A stretch of 64,000 bases of DNA from Draconibacterium aestuarii (lineage in GTDB: Bacteria; Bacteroidota; Bacteroidia; Bacteroidales; Prolixibacteraceae). The notes under the pieces were generated by a model. It was not told where the DNA came from. It saw only the letters and a program-made list of their open reading frames with translations, and did not search any database. Location: the NCBI GenBank assembly GCA_026671195.1, contig JAPOHD010000003.1, positions 1 through 64,000 of the forward strand, read 5' to 3'. Shown here piece by piece: positions 7,580-16,589 of the stretch. The translations under genes and the position numbers were made by a program. Each line of letters starts with the position of its first letter. Position 1 is the stretch's first letter.

Positions 7580-10500
7580 ATGAAAATCAATGAAATAAAC
7601 ATCCAGGGAATTGAACAAATTGTAAATTCGGAAGAACAACATCTCGACAGTTTACTAACAGTTACACGCACGTTTCAAATAAGCGGGAAAATGCGTGGAA
7701 AAACAGAAAGTCATCACATCGCTTTAAAAGAAAATGAATTAGTTGAATTCGTTTTCGACGATGGCACAACCTGGCTGGCAAGTCAGGAAACGCTGGCAGA
7801 CATTTTTCCTGAAGAAGCAATAAAGAAAAACCAACGCGATACTGAACATTTTCTGATTCCGGCTGAAATTACTATGCCTGTCGAAGAACGGGGCATTCTA
7901 AAAAAAGCACTGGTGAAACTGGTGAAAATTTTGGCAAAAAAGGCGATGCAGGTAAGCGTGAACAAACTAGCCGGCGAATTGGAAGACAAACAACTGGAAG
8001 GCAAAACCGGTTTATTCAGGCTTTCACACGATTTTAAACTGCTTGATTTTGACCCGGCCGGCGAAAGTAAAAAAACCTTCTGCCTGTTTATTCATGGTAC
8101 TGCATCCTCAGTTCAGGGCTCTTTCGGAGACATTGAAAGAAGCGAACTGAATATGTTTTTGAAAGAGAAGTATGGCGACAGAATATTAGGATTTCAACAC
8201 CGTACACTGACGGAGAATCCGCTCGAAAATGTAAAAACACTGGTTGAGCAATTACCTCAGCAATGTTCCCTGCATTTAATTAGTACGTCGCGTGGCGGTT
8301 TGGTTGGAGAAGTTTTGTCTAGATTCTGTAACAGTGCAAGTAACGACAAAGGTTTTACCAATGAAGAACTAAAATTTCTAAAAAAGGAATACCCCAAAAA
8401 TTATTTTGAAACCTTAGTTGCCAGCATAGAATCTATTCAACAAATTGTTTCTGCCAAACAAATAACAATCGAAAAGTTCGTTAGAATTGCGTGCCCGGCA
8501 GGAGGTACAACTCTGGCATCGGATCGTCTGGACAAGGTATTAAATGTCGCACTTAACCTCCTTGGATTGGGTATCGGCGCATCAGCCAACCCGGTTTTCA
8601 TCGCATTTAAGAACCTGATTGCAGCAGTAACCGATTCTAAAAATCAGGAAAATGTTTTACCCGGGCTTGAAGTTCAGCGACCTAAATCGCCATTTATCAC
8701 GGTATTAAACGGAATCGACGAAGAAGAAAATAAGATAGTGATTGATAACTCGCTGGCTGTTATTGCCGGAAACTCAAAAATAGGGTTTAAACTGAATGCA
8801 TTACTGATCATCGCCAGCAAACTGTTTTACAAACGAGAAAACGATTTGGTTGTTGATACGGTTTCGATGATGATGGGTACACCAAGAACCGGAATAATGC
8901 AGGAATATTTTTACGAAAGCAAGGATATTAATCACTTTAAATATTTTGAGAACCTACATACCAACAAGGCTATACAAGATATACTGAGTCAGGAATGGGG
9001 AGATTCGCTGCCCCGCTTTGAACCAATCAAAATTATTCCAGCAGAAACGCGTGATTACGACCTGACAAAAATCAATATTGAAAATCCGCTTCTGGAACTC
9101 ACCCGAAAAACTTCCTCAAAACAAATGATAAAAACACCGATAACAATTTCGGTTAGTGCAGGCAATTTGTCGTTTGCCCCATACCCGGTTTTGGCCGGCC
9201 ATTTTGAAGACGACAGCATTTTGTACGCCGAAAAACAAATCGACAAAAATCTAGACGGCTTGCTCACTCAATTTAACCAGGTTGGAAAATATCCAGGTAA
9301 AATAGAAGACAGCAGGGTGTTTCTAAGCCACAAAAAAGGATTTAAAGGAGCCATTATTGTTGGGCTCGGACGACCAGAAGATTTAACGGCCTCGGAACTG
9401 ACACAAACGATTGAAGCCGGAGTGATTGGTTATCTTTTCGACCTGCAAAAAAAGCAGAAAATAAAGGTTGATACAACATCGAATCAGGAAATAGGACTTT
9501 CCTCTGTTATTATCGGATGCGGTTATGGAGGTCTGTCAATCGACACATCTATAAAAGCCATTTTACAGGGCATTCGCAACGCCAATGCCGCAATGTGCCA
9601 ATTAAACGGAGGTGATTTTGTAGTTAAAAACCTTGAATTTGTGGAAGTGTTTGAAGACAAGGCAATGAATGCGCTGTTTGCCATAAATCGTTTTGCAAAG
9701 GAAGAACCAGACCTGTTTCAGATTAACAGCGGGAAAAACGGTTTTTTGTCTCGCCTGGGCTGTATGAAAAGAATTCCACAAGACGCAACCGAAGAATGGT
9801 GGAACCGGTTGACTGTTGTAAAAGAGGAAGATGTAAATAAAACTATTCAGAAGTTGAAATTTAGTGCATCAACTCAAAGTGCAAGAGTTGAACAACAACC
9901 CTTGTACACTACTCCTAATTTAATTGAAGGAATTATTGAAAACATTTCAACCAACAACAAGTGGGACGAAGAGCGTGCCAAGACGATCTTCGAGATGTTG
10001 ATTCCGAATGATTTTAAGGACGAATTAAAAAGACATGGGAACATAGTTTGGGTACTGGATTCTTACACAGCCACCTATCCGTGGGAACTAATTCAGGAAA
10101 GTTTGGAATCCGACCCCATTTGCGTGAGTTCAGGAATGGTACGTCAGCTAAAAACTCCTAACTACCGGAAAAATATTAAAATGGTGAATAGTAAAAGTGC
10201 TCTCGTTGTGGCAGATCCCAATCTCGAAGGATTTGTTGGTCAACTGCCCGGAGCACTTGAGGAAGGCAAACAAGTATCAAAATTGCTGATAAAAAACGGC
10301 ATGACGGTAACCGAAAGTTACAATGAAAATCATGCCGATATTATAAAAAAGTTCTTTGGACACGAATATAAAATTATCCACCTCTCCGGACACGGCATTT
10401 TTAACGAGGATCCCGACCTGGGGTCTGGCATGGTAATCGGTAACAACAAATTTCTATCTACCCGTGAGCTACAGCAAATGAGCACCGTTCCGGAATTTGT

Positions 10501-11821
10501 CTTTGTAAATTGTTGTCATTTGGGAAAATCAGATGGAGTTGCCGAAGAATTATATCAGAAACGTTTTAAACTGGCTGCCAACATTGGCACTCAACTCATA
10601 AACAACGGTGTACGATGCGTTATTGCCGCCGGCTGGGCGGTGAACGACGATGCAGCGCTACAGTTTGCCGAAGTTTTTTACAAACAAATGAACAACGGAG
10701 ACACCTTTGGAAGTGCCGTAAAAGAAGCCCGAAATGCCATTTATAATGACAATAAAAGCATCAACACCTGGGGTGCTTACCAGGCCTATGGCGATCCGTT
10801 TTATCGCTTTGAAGAACGGGAAATAGAAAAAGCAACAAAATCGTACCTAATTAGCAGGGAAGCAGAAATTGATCTCGAAAATTTATTAAGTGAAATCGAA
10901 ATCGGAAATGCCACCTCGGCAGAATACCTGAAACAACTGGATGTTATTTCCAATGCCGTTGACGACAAGATAAGAAACACCAAAATCACCGAACTGGAGG
11001 CATTTATCTGCACGGAAATCAGGGAATACTCCAGGGCTTGCATCAAGTTCAAAGATATCATCGATAAAAACGACGATTCAGTGTCTTTTACCAGCTTCGA
11101 AAAATATCAGAATGTCAGGGCCAAAAAGGTGATTGAAGATTACCGGGCCAAAACAGAATCAACTCAAAAACTTAGCGCGGAATTAGTAAAAGTGATTACG
11201 GAGCTGAAACTGCTGAAGCAAATTAGTCCGACAGCTGAAAGGATCAATATTTTAGGAAGTAGCTACAAACGCAAGGCTTTTATATCTGCCAAAAAGGAGT
11301 TAAAACAAACAGCCTACGAAAATGCAGCATTCTATTACCACGAAGCCTATTCCAATTACGAATCGTGGTATTCGTTAACCAACTGGCTTACTCTGGAAGC
11401 CATCCTGGTTTTGGCAGAAAAACGGAAATGGGCCGCCACCGTACAAGCCGATGAAGGAAACTACCAGCTTCCAAAATTCCAGGAAGCACACAAATTACTG
11501 GTAGAAATGGAGCATACCGTTCCGAAAGACACAGAAGAAATGAACTACTGGGATATGATTAAAGCCATAAACATCATGCTTTGCAGGTATATTTTAAATT
11601 TCTCGCGCTATAATTCGCAAAAATACCTGGATATTATTTTGGATAGCATTAGCGATTTATGGAAACTGGCCGGTTCAAAAGGAAAACGATTTGCTGAAAT
11701 TGAGCACCTTGAACTAGTCATCGACGGTTTATCAATCGAACAAAATGAGTTAACCAAATCGCTTCAGGAAAATTTCAAAAAAATGAAAAAAGAGCTGGAA
11801 GAATTAATTCAGAAAAGATAA
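7580..11821 (+). CDS. CHAT-domain (caspase-like) protein with N-terminal alpha/beta-hydrolase and M17-N-like domains
   Basis: This is a 1413-residue cytoplasmic protein. Residues about 165-460 form an alpha/beta-hydrolase of the lipase-like type seen in conflict proteins: LFIHGTAS (169-176), nucleophile elbow STSRGG with Ser237, a later acid in VVDTVS (Asp426) and His452. Residues about 520-700 resemble the N-terminal macro-like domain of M17 aminopeptidases (IIVGLGRPEDLTASEL). Residues about 820-1080 are a CHAT protease with the dyad His938 (HLSGHG) and Cys979 (VNCCHLG), plus INTWGAYQAYGDP. The last 330 residues are helical and TPR-like. The gaps of 35 and 24 bases to its neighbours indicate an operon. 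A protease that cuts a partner or a host protein on infection is the likely role, with the hydrolase as a second activity. Both active sites look complete. Seen: motifs. Inferred: function. Confidence 0.82.
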   Translation: MKINEINIQGIEQIVNSEEQHLDSLLTVTRTFQISGKMRGKTESHHIALKENELVEFVFDDGTTWLASQETLADIFPEEAIKKNQRDTEHFLIPAEITMPVEERGILKKALVKLVKILAKKAMQVSVNKLAGELEDKQLEGKTGLFRLSHDFKLLDFDPAGESKKTFCLFIHGTASSVQGSFGDIERSELNMFLKEKYGDRILGFQHRTLTENPLENVKTLVEQLPQQCSLHLISTSRGGLVGEVLSRFCNSASNDKGFTNEELKFLKKEYPKNYFETLVASIESIQQIVSAKQITIEKFVRIACPAGGTTLASDRLDKVLNVALNLLGLGIGASANPVFIAFKNLIAAVTDSKNQENVLPGLEVQRPKSPFITVLNGIDEEENKIVIDNSLAVIAGNSKIGFKLNALLIIASKLFYKRENDLVVDTVSMMMGTPRTGIMQEYFYESKDINHFKYFENLHTNKAIQDILSQEWGDSLPRFEPIKIIPAETRDYDLTKINIENPLLELTRKTSSKQMIKTPITISVSAGNLSFAPYPVLAGHFEDDSILYAEKQIDKNLDGLLTQFNQVGKYPGKIEDSRVFLSHKKGFKGAIIVGLGRPEDLTASELTQTIEAGVIGYLFDLQKKQKIKVDTTSNQEIGLSSVIIGCGYGGLSIDTSIKAILQGIRNANAAMCQLNGGDFVVKNLEFVEVFEDKAMNALFAINRFAKEEPDLFQINSGKNGFLSRLGCMKRIPQDATEEWWNRLTVVKEEDVNKTIQKLKFSASTQSARVEQQPLYTTPNLIEGIIENISTNNKWDEERAKTIFEMLIPNDFKDELKRHGNIVWVLDSYTATYPWELIQESLESDPICVSSGMVRQLKTPNYRKNIKMVNSKSALVVADPNLEGFVGQLPGALEEGKQVSKLLIKNGMTVTESYNENHADIIKKFFGHEYKIIHLSGHGIFNEDPDLGSGMVIGNNKFLSTRELQQMSTVPEFVFVNCCHLGKSDGVAEELYQKRFKLAANIGTQLINNGVRCVIAAGWAVNDDAALQFAEVFYKQMNNGDTFGSAVKEARNAIYNDNKSINTWGAYQAYGDPFYRFEEREIEKATKSYLISREAEIDLENLLSEIEIGNATSAEYLKQLDVISNAVDDKIRNTKITELEAFICTEIREYSRACIKFKDIIDKNDDSVSFTSFEKYQNVRAKKVIEDYRAKTESTQKLSAELVKVITELKLLKQISPTAERINILGSSYKRKAFISAKKELKQTAYENAAFYYHEAYSNYESWYSLTNWLTLEAILVLAEKRKWAATVQADEGNYQLPKFQEAHKLLVEMEHTVPKDTEEMNYWDMIKAINIMLCRYILNFSRYNSQKYLDIILDSISDLWKLAGSKGKRFAEIEHLELVIDGLSIEQNELTKSLQENFKKMKKELEELIQKR

Positions 11822-11845
11822 GTATAACCACAAAATTTTATACCA

Positions 11846-13264
11846 ATGGAAAAATATTTCGACATCCACAACCACCTTTTCAACAAGGATTTTCTTGCCA
11901 AAGAGTTACTCTACCGTTTGATGAAAGAGCTAAAAAAACTCATTCATCCGGAAAATGACGATGAACGCGAGCGCGGCATCAAAGACCGTTTTGTAAAGAT
12001 CAAAGAAGTAATTCAGGCATTGAAACGTTTCAGATATGCCCTAAAAGTTTTTAAAAAGAAGAATTCAACTGCCATTTACGAGGAGCTAAATAAAACTTAC
12101 AAAGGCGAATTTATTCTTACACCGCTAACCTTCGATCTGACCTTCTGTTTTACCTCATCGCCCAACCGCGACGAGAACAGCGATAACGATCCGTTGAAGG
12201 ATGTATTTGAGAAAGAGATGGAAAAAATGTTCGGGGAAATTGAAGACAGAACCCGCTCACTTTCACGTGATTTCAATTCAGATTCAACCAGCGAAGAAGA
12301 TCAACTTTGGAACAACTACTTAAAAGAAAAGGAAGAATTTTTAGCCGCTGCACAAGAGTTGAATGTTCAGCACGAAACCGACACCGGAAAAACAAGAGGT
12401 TTGTTCGGCAAACATTTACCCGGTAAATACGATGGTTTTGAGGAACAAATTAAACAACTGGAGGAACTAAAGAATCATCCCGAATATAAGGACATGGTAT
12501 TTCCATTTTTGGCGGTTGACCCACGCAGAGATGGGATTCTGGAGTATGCAAAAGCCAATGTTGGAAAAGGGAAACTGTTTATCGGCGTAAAATTATATTG
12601 CCCAAACGGTTATTCTCCAACCGATCCGCTCTTGTATGGCCCCGAAGGAGAAAGAGGAGGTATTTATGCCTTTTGCGAAGACAATGGCATCCCCATAACC
12701 ACCCACAATTCCGATGGTGGATTCGCAACCTTTTCTAAAAAAGTACTGATCGACGGAGATATTCATGTAAACGGCAATCTCGTCAGGATTAACAAGGAAA
12801 AAATAGCTTTTAAAACTTCCATCTTAGGGAAAGATGCGGTTTACGAAAGAGCGGTTACTTTAAATCATCCTTTATTATGGCGAAAAGTAATTGAGAAGTA
12901 CCCCAACCTGATTCTGAACCTGGCTCATTTTGGAGGTGGACAACAGCTGGAGGGTGCCATCGATCATCGCGATAAACAAGAGCTTTGGGCGAATCAAATT
13001 ATCGCTCTCGTGAAAGACCCACGGTACAAAGTCCATACTGATCTATCGTGTTTCTCAGAACCCGACATTCTGAAAAAATTTGTAGCAAGCCCGGTTTATC
13101 AGGAAATTAAACACAGGGTTCTTTATGGTTCTGATTTTATTCTGCTACTGCTTTTCGAAAATGATTTTACCGATAATGTGACACAATTCAAAAAAATATT
13201 TGGCAGCGACTTTGATGTGATTGCCCGCGATAACCCGAAAGAATTTTTGAAACATGTGCTTTGA
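11846..13264 (+). CDS. amidohydrolase-family metal-dependent hydrolase (TIM barrel)
   Basis: The 472-residue protein opens with DIHNH (His8, His10), the metal-binding HxH of the amidohydrolase superfamily. It continues with IGVKLY (Lys249), ITTHNSDGG (His287), NLAHFGGG (His361) and LYGSDF (Asp430), so the metal ligands run in the usual order of the Amidohydro_2 type. Residues about 100-215 are a long charged helical insertion (NDPLKDVFEKEMEKMFG, EEDQLWNNYLKEKEEF) that is not part of the usual core. There is no signal peptide. It is 24 bases after the CHAT gene and 92 before the TIR-NACHT gene. The substrate cannot be read from sequence. In this context a nucleotide-like signal, a modified base or a CHAT product are all guesses, and decarboxylase-type members of the superfamily are also possible. 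Confidence 0.75.
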   Translation: MEKYFDIHNHLFNKDFLAKELLYRLMKELKKLIHPENDDERERGIKDRFVKIKEVIQALKRFRYALKVFKKKNSTAIYEELNKTYKGEFILTPLTFDLTFCFTSSPNRDENSDNDPLKDVFEKEMEKMFGEIEDRTRSLSRDFNSDSTSEEDQLWNNYLKEKEEFLAAAQELNVQHETDTGKTRGLFGKHLPGKYDGFEEQIKQLEELKNHPEYKDMVFPFLAVDPRRDGILEYAKANVGKGKLFIGVKLYCPNGYSPTDPLLYGPEGERGGIYAFCEDNGIPITTHNSDGGFATFSKKVLIDGDIHVNGNLVRINKEKIAFKTSILGKDAVYERAVTLNHPLLWRKVIEKYPNLILNLAHFGGGQQLEGAIDHRDKQELWANQIIALVKDPRYKVHTDLSCFSEPDILKKFVASPVYQEIKHRVLYGSDFILLLLFENDFTDNVTQFKKIFGSDFDVIARDNPKEFLKHVL

Positions 13265-13356
13265 GAAAATTCATGAAGAACCTTGAGCTTGAATTAATAA
13301 AGTTGTTACCGCAATTTTTCACCATTATTAATTGATATAACTTAAATTCAGTTGTT

Positions 13357-16293
13357 GTGGAGAATACAGTAAATTTTCAGAAAAGTCCAGATAAAAGTCT
13401 GCCCCCCAAAAGCCTACGGATCTTTTTAAGTTACGGACACGACGAATACATCGGCATAGCCAAACGCATTAGAGATGATCTCAAAAAAAGAGGACACGAG
13501 GTATGGTTCGATGAAGAAAAGTTATTGGAAGGAAGATACTGGGAACAGGACATTGAAAAAGGGATTAGCTGGGCAGGTGAAATTAAAAATAAAGGGCGGG
13601 TGGTACTGATAATGACCCCACACTCGGTGAGGAGACCTAACGGTTTCTGTCTGAATGAAATTGCACGCGCTCTCGACAGAGAGATAAATATTATTCCTGT
13701 TATGGCCGTGATGGTAGAACCCCCGTTAAGCATTTGCCGGATTCAGTGGTTAGACCTTACTGACAGTATTCCAATTTCGAACAGGGAAGGCAGGTACGAA
13801 CAAAAATTCCAACGTCTGCTTGATGCTCTTGAAAACGACGCAATAAATTTTGAGGGAGTACACAATTCATTAAAAACTATATTAAAACCAATCTCTTATG
13901 AGGCGGATCTCAATCATCATCTGCCGCGCTTTACCGGAAGAGATTGGCTATTTAAACAGGTCGAAAATTGGATGGATAATGAAAAAGGGGGACGAGTTTT
14001 CTGGATCACAGGCGATCCGGGAGTTGGAAAAACGGCCATCGCATCGAAGCTTTCCTTCAAATATCGCCAGATAATGGCTTTTCATGTCTGCAGGTTGCAA
14101 GATGATGATAAAATTGATCCAAGGCGTACAATTCTTTCAATTGCTTATCAACTGGCAACGCAAATACCTGAACTTCTTGATAAAGTAAATGAAATAGTGG
14201 ATCTCGAAACGGTATGTGAATCAAGCAATCTGGATAAGATTTTTGAACGTCTTCTGGTAGAGCCGTGTACAAAAAAAATAACTCCTCCATTAAAACCGGT
14301 TGTTATTCTTATCGATGCCCTTGACGAAGCAACAAAAGATGGAAAAAATGCGTTGGTCGACTTTCTTGCCGACGAAATGGATAGGCTACCAAAATGGTTC
14401 AGGTTTATACTTACGAGCCGGGAAGAAGAGGAAGTGATGAATCCTTTACAAAAGTATAAACCTGTACATATTTCTAAAAACAGCGAACACAATATAAAAG
14501 ATATAAAACAATTTCTGAGAAAAGAATTCGCTTCTTTCGAAAAGGATGCTACAAAACTGGATACCATAGTGGAATTATTGTTAAAGCAAAGTGAAGGAAT
14601 CTTTCTCTACCTCGAGGAGATTAGAAGAGAAATAGAAGAAGAAAGAGTGGATTTATCCGATTTGGATCAATTTCCCCGGGGCCTTGGAGCATTGTACAGT
14701 AAATATTTCAGAAGAAAATTCCCGGACACACAACGTTACCTGGATGTACACTTTAAGGCATTTTCATTGATATGTGCTGCCTACAGACCGATACCCGTTG
14801 ATTTAATGATGGAAATATTTGGTTGGGACGAAAAAGGAAAAGAGATCATTATTGAAGAGTGGGGTGCGTATTTCCAGATTCGAGACAACCGCATCAGGCC
14901 ATTCCACCGATCGTTGATAGATTGGCTTATTGATAGTAAAAAAGCAGGATCGAAATACTTTGTTGATCCGAATTACGGACACCGGTTAATTGCAACAATT
15001 GGCTGGGATGAGTTTCAAAAAGATCCGAATAGTATGCTTGATTATTTAAAAGTACACCTGCCCGAACACCTTAAGAAAACCGGTAACACTGAAAAGTTAG
15101 AGCTATGTGTAACAAATTGTTTGTTCATCTTAAATTTCCAAAAACAAGAAAACCTGTTTAATCTTTCAAAATACTGGAAAGACATCCAAAAAGAGAAGCG
15201 AATTGAACTTTGCAGGGCATCGTGGAAAGCAAGTAAACAAAAAGCCCCTGACAACCTAAATAATATTGCAGAATACCTGGGAAAACTATTCCAGAATCAT
15301 GGGGATTATGAAACGGCCTTATTTTATTTTGGAGAAGAACAGAAATACGCGAAAAAAATTAGGGACGAATGTGAAATTGCAGAATCAAAATACAACATTG
15401 CATGGTGTTCCAGGCATACAGACCAGTTCGACTTTGCTATTAAAATGGCCGGCAAGGCACAAAACAGTTACCTCAAACACGATAATAAACCCGGATATGC
15501 AAAATGTTTTGCAGTTATTGGTATTTGCTATTGGCATAAATTTGAAGATGTGCTGGCCATTGAAACTCTGGAACAGGCGCTGGTGCAATACAAAGACATT
15601 AAGGATTTTAGAAATGAGGCTTTAATATTAAATCATCTGGGAATAGTTTATCGAAGTTTGGGGAGATATAACGAAGCGCTGAAACATTATAAAAGAACAC
15701 AAGATATTTATCACCGTTTGAATGATTTTAAAGGTTTGGGAAAAGTTCTAAACAGCATAGGTACTTGTAATTGGTGGGCCGGACGAATAAAAAATGCCAT
15801 CGAAAATTATGCAGAAGCAAATAAAATTAACACCGAGCTTGACAATCAATATGTTTTAGGGCTGACTGCGAATAATATGGGATATATCCACCTTGAAAAC
15901 GGTGATTTTGATAACGCAAAAAAAGAGTTCATAAAAGCTAAAGAAATTAGAGATAAGATAGGTAGCGAAAGTTTTGGTCTAATGGATTTATCAGGATTAG
16001 CCAGAGCACATTATGAATCAGGAAATAAAACGGAGGCAAAAAATCTTTCCCAAGTGGTTTTGAAAGGGCTGAAAAAGCATAAAAAAGTTGAAGATGTAAG
16101 AAGAGCCTATTACAACCATTATGTTATAATGAAAAATGGTAGCGCAAAGGAGCAAAAATCTGCAAAAATGGCTCTAATAAAGGCAAAGGGACTTATTATG
16201 TCGAGGATGAAACGAATGGGAAGTGATGAGATGAGGGAAACTTTCATAAATAATGTTCCGTTAGTTAAAGAGATTCTTGCAATAAATCTGTAA
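13357..16293 (+). CDS. TIR-NACHT-TPR protein (STAND/NLR-like)
   Basis: This is a 978-residue protein. Residues 19-160 are a TIR domain: RIFLSYGHDE, a long helix to WFDEEKLL, and FCLNEI, where Glu101 corresponds to the catalytic Glu of NAD-cleaving TIRs. Residues about 190-420 are a NACHT-type ATPase with Walker A GDPGVGKT (219-226), Walker B VVILIDALDEA (315-325) and a sensor TSRE (353-356). Residues about 640-900 are TPR repeats (for example AEYLGKLFQNHGDYETALFY, LNSIGTCNWWAGRIKNAIEN). The order TIR-NTPase-repeat matches animal NLRs and bacterial STAND defence proteins, so the repeats should sense a trigger and the TIR should cleave NAD or make a signal. The start is GTG at 13357; there is no internal Met before the TIR and no clear ribosome site. 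A bidirectional terminator follows at 16507. Confidence 0.85.
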   Translation: MENTVNFQKSPDKSLPPKSLRIFLSYGHDEYIGIAKRIRDDLKKRGHEVWFDEEKLLEGRYWEQDIEKGISWAGEIKNKGRVVLIMTPHSVRRPNGFCLNEIARALDREINIIPVMAVMVEPPLSICRIQWLDLTDSIPISNREGRYEQKFQRLLDALENDAINFEGVHNSLKTILKPISYEADLNHHLPRFTGRDWLFKQVENWMDNEKGGRVFWITGDPGVGKTAIASKLSFKYRQIMAFHVCRLQDDDKIDPRRTILSIAYQLATQIPELLDKVNEIVDLETVCESSNLDKIFERLLVEPCTKKITPPLKPVVILIDALDEATKDGKNALVDFLADEMDRLPKWFRFILTSREEEEVMNPLQKYKPVHISKNSEHNIKDIKQFLRKEFASFEKDATKLDTIVELLLKQSEGIFLYLEEIRREIEEERVDLSDLDQFPRGLGALYSKYFRRKFPDTQRYLDVHFKAFSLICAAYRPIPVDLMMEIFGWDEKGKEIIIEEWGAYFQIRDNRIRPFHRSLIDWLIDSKKAGSKYFVDPNYGHRLIATIGWDEFQKDPNSMLDYLKVHLPEHLKKTGNTEKLELCVTNCLFILNFQKQENLFNLSKYWKDIQKEKRIELCRASWKASKQKAPDNLNNIAEYLGKLFQNHGDYETALFYFGEEQKYAKKIRDECEIAESKYNIAWCSRHTDQFDFAIKMAGKAQNSYLKHDNKPGYAKCFAVIGICYWHKFEDVLAIETLEQALVQYKDIKDFRNEALILNHLGIVYRSLGRYNEALKHYKRTQDIYHRLNDFKGLGKVLNSIGTCNWWAGRIKNAIENYAEANKINTELDNQYVLGLTANNMGYIHLENGDFDNAKKEFIKAKEIRDKIGSESFGLMDLSGLARAHYESGNKTEAKNLSQVVLKGLKKHKKVEDVRRAYYNHYVIMKNGSAKEQKSAKMALIKAKGLIMSRMKRMGSDEMRETFINNVPLVKEILAINL

Positions 16294-16589
16294 TGTGTTT
16301 TATAAAGAATGAAACTCCTCGCAGCAAGCTGACGAGGTATCTCAATGGAATCCTTAATTTTTTCAATGCGCATCAAAATGCGAGGAATATTACCCAGGAG
16401 ATCCCTCTTCGTCAGCTAACAGATCGGAGTCTCCGTCTGACCGTACGGGCAGGAGTTCGACAAAATAGTTTTGTTTCTCAAAACTTAAGTCTCACTGATT
16501 TAAGAACAAAAAAGGTTAGCAAAATTACTAACCTTTTTCGTGTGGTTCCCCAATTGCAAGAAGTTGCAACGTACTCTTTTAAATGTAAT
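16294..16589. other. intergenic region with REP-like hairpins, 296 b
   Basis: It lies between convergent genes. It holds a stem CCTCG...CGAGG at 16317-16337, a second small hairpin TGCGCAT-caaa-ATGCG near 16365-16381, a GATCCC-type degenerate palindrome near 16400-16450, and then the terminator at 16507-16538 and a tRNA-Asn-tail relic. No gene is supported here; an open frame of 186 codons that crosses it continues antisense into the DUF1080 gene. Confidence 0.5.
16507..16570. terminator. bidirectional terminator fused to tRNA-Asn-tail repeat, copy B
   Basis: AAAAAGGTTAG-CAAAATTA-CTAACCTTTTT (16507-16538) is flanked by A and T runs, so it can end transcripts of both convergent genes. It is directly followed by TGTGGTTCCCC and AAGAAGTTGCAAC, the signature of the tRNA-Asn-tail repeat family. 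Confidence 0.75.

Noticed and set aside
14148-14567. Minus-strand open frame of 139 codons inside the TIR-NACHT gene
   Set aside because: Antisense shadow of a well-supported NTPase domain; composition is Ser-rich as expected for a reversed frame.
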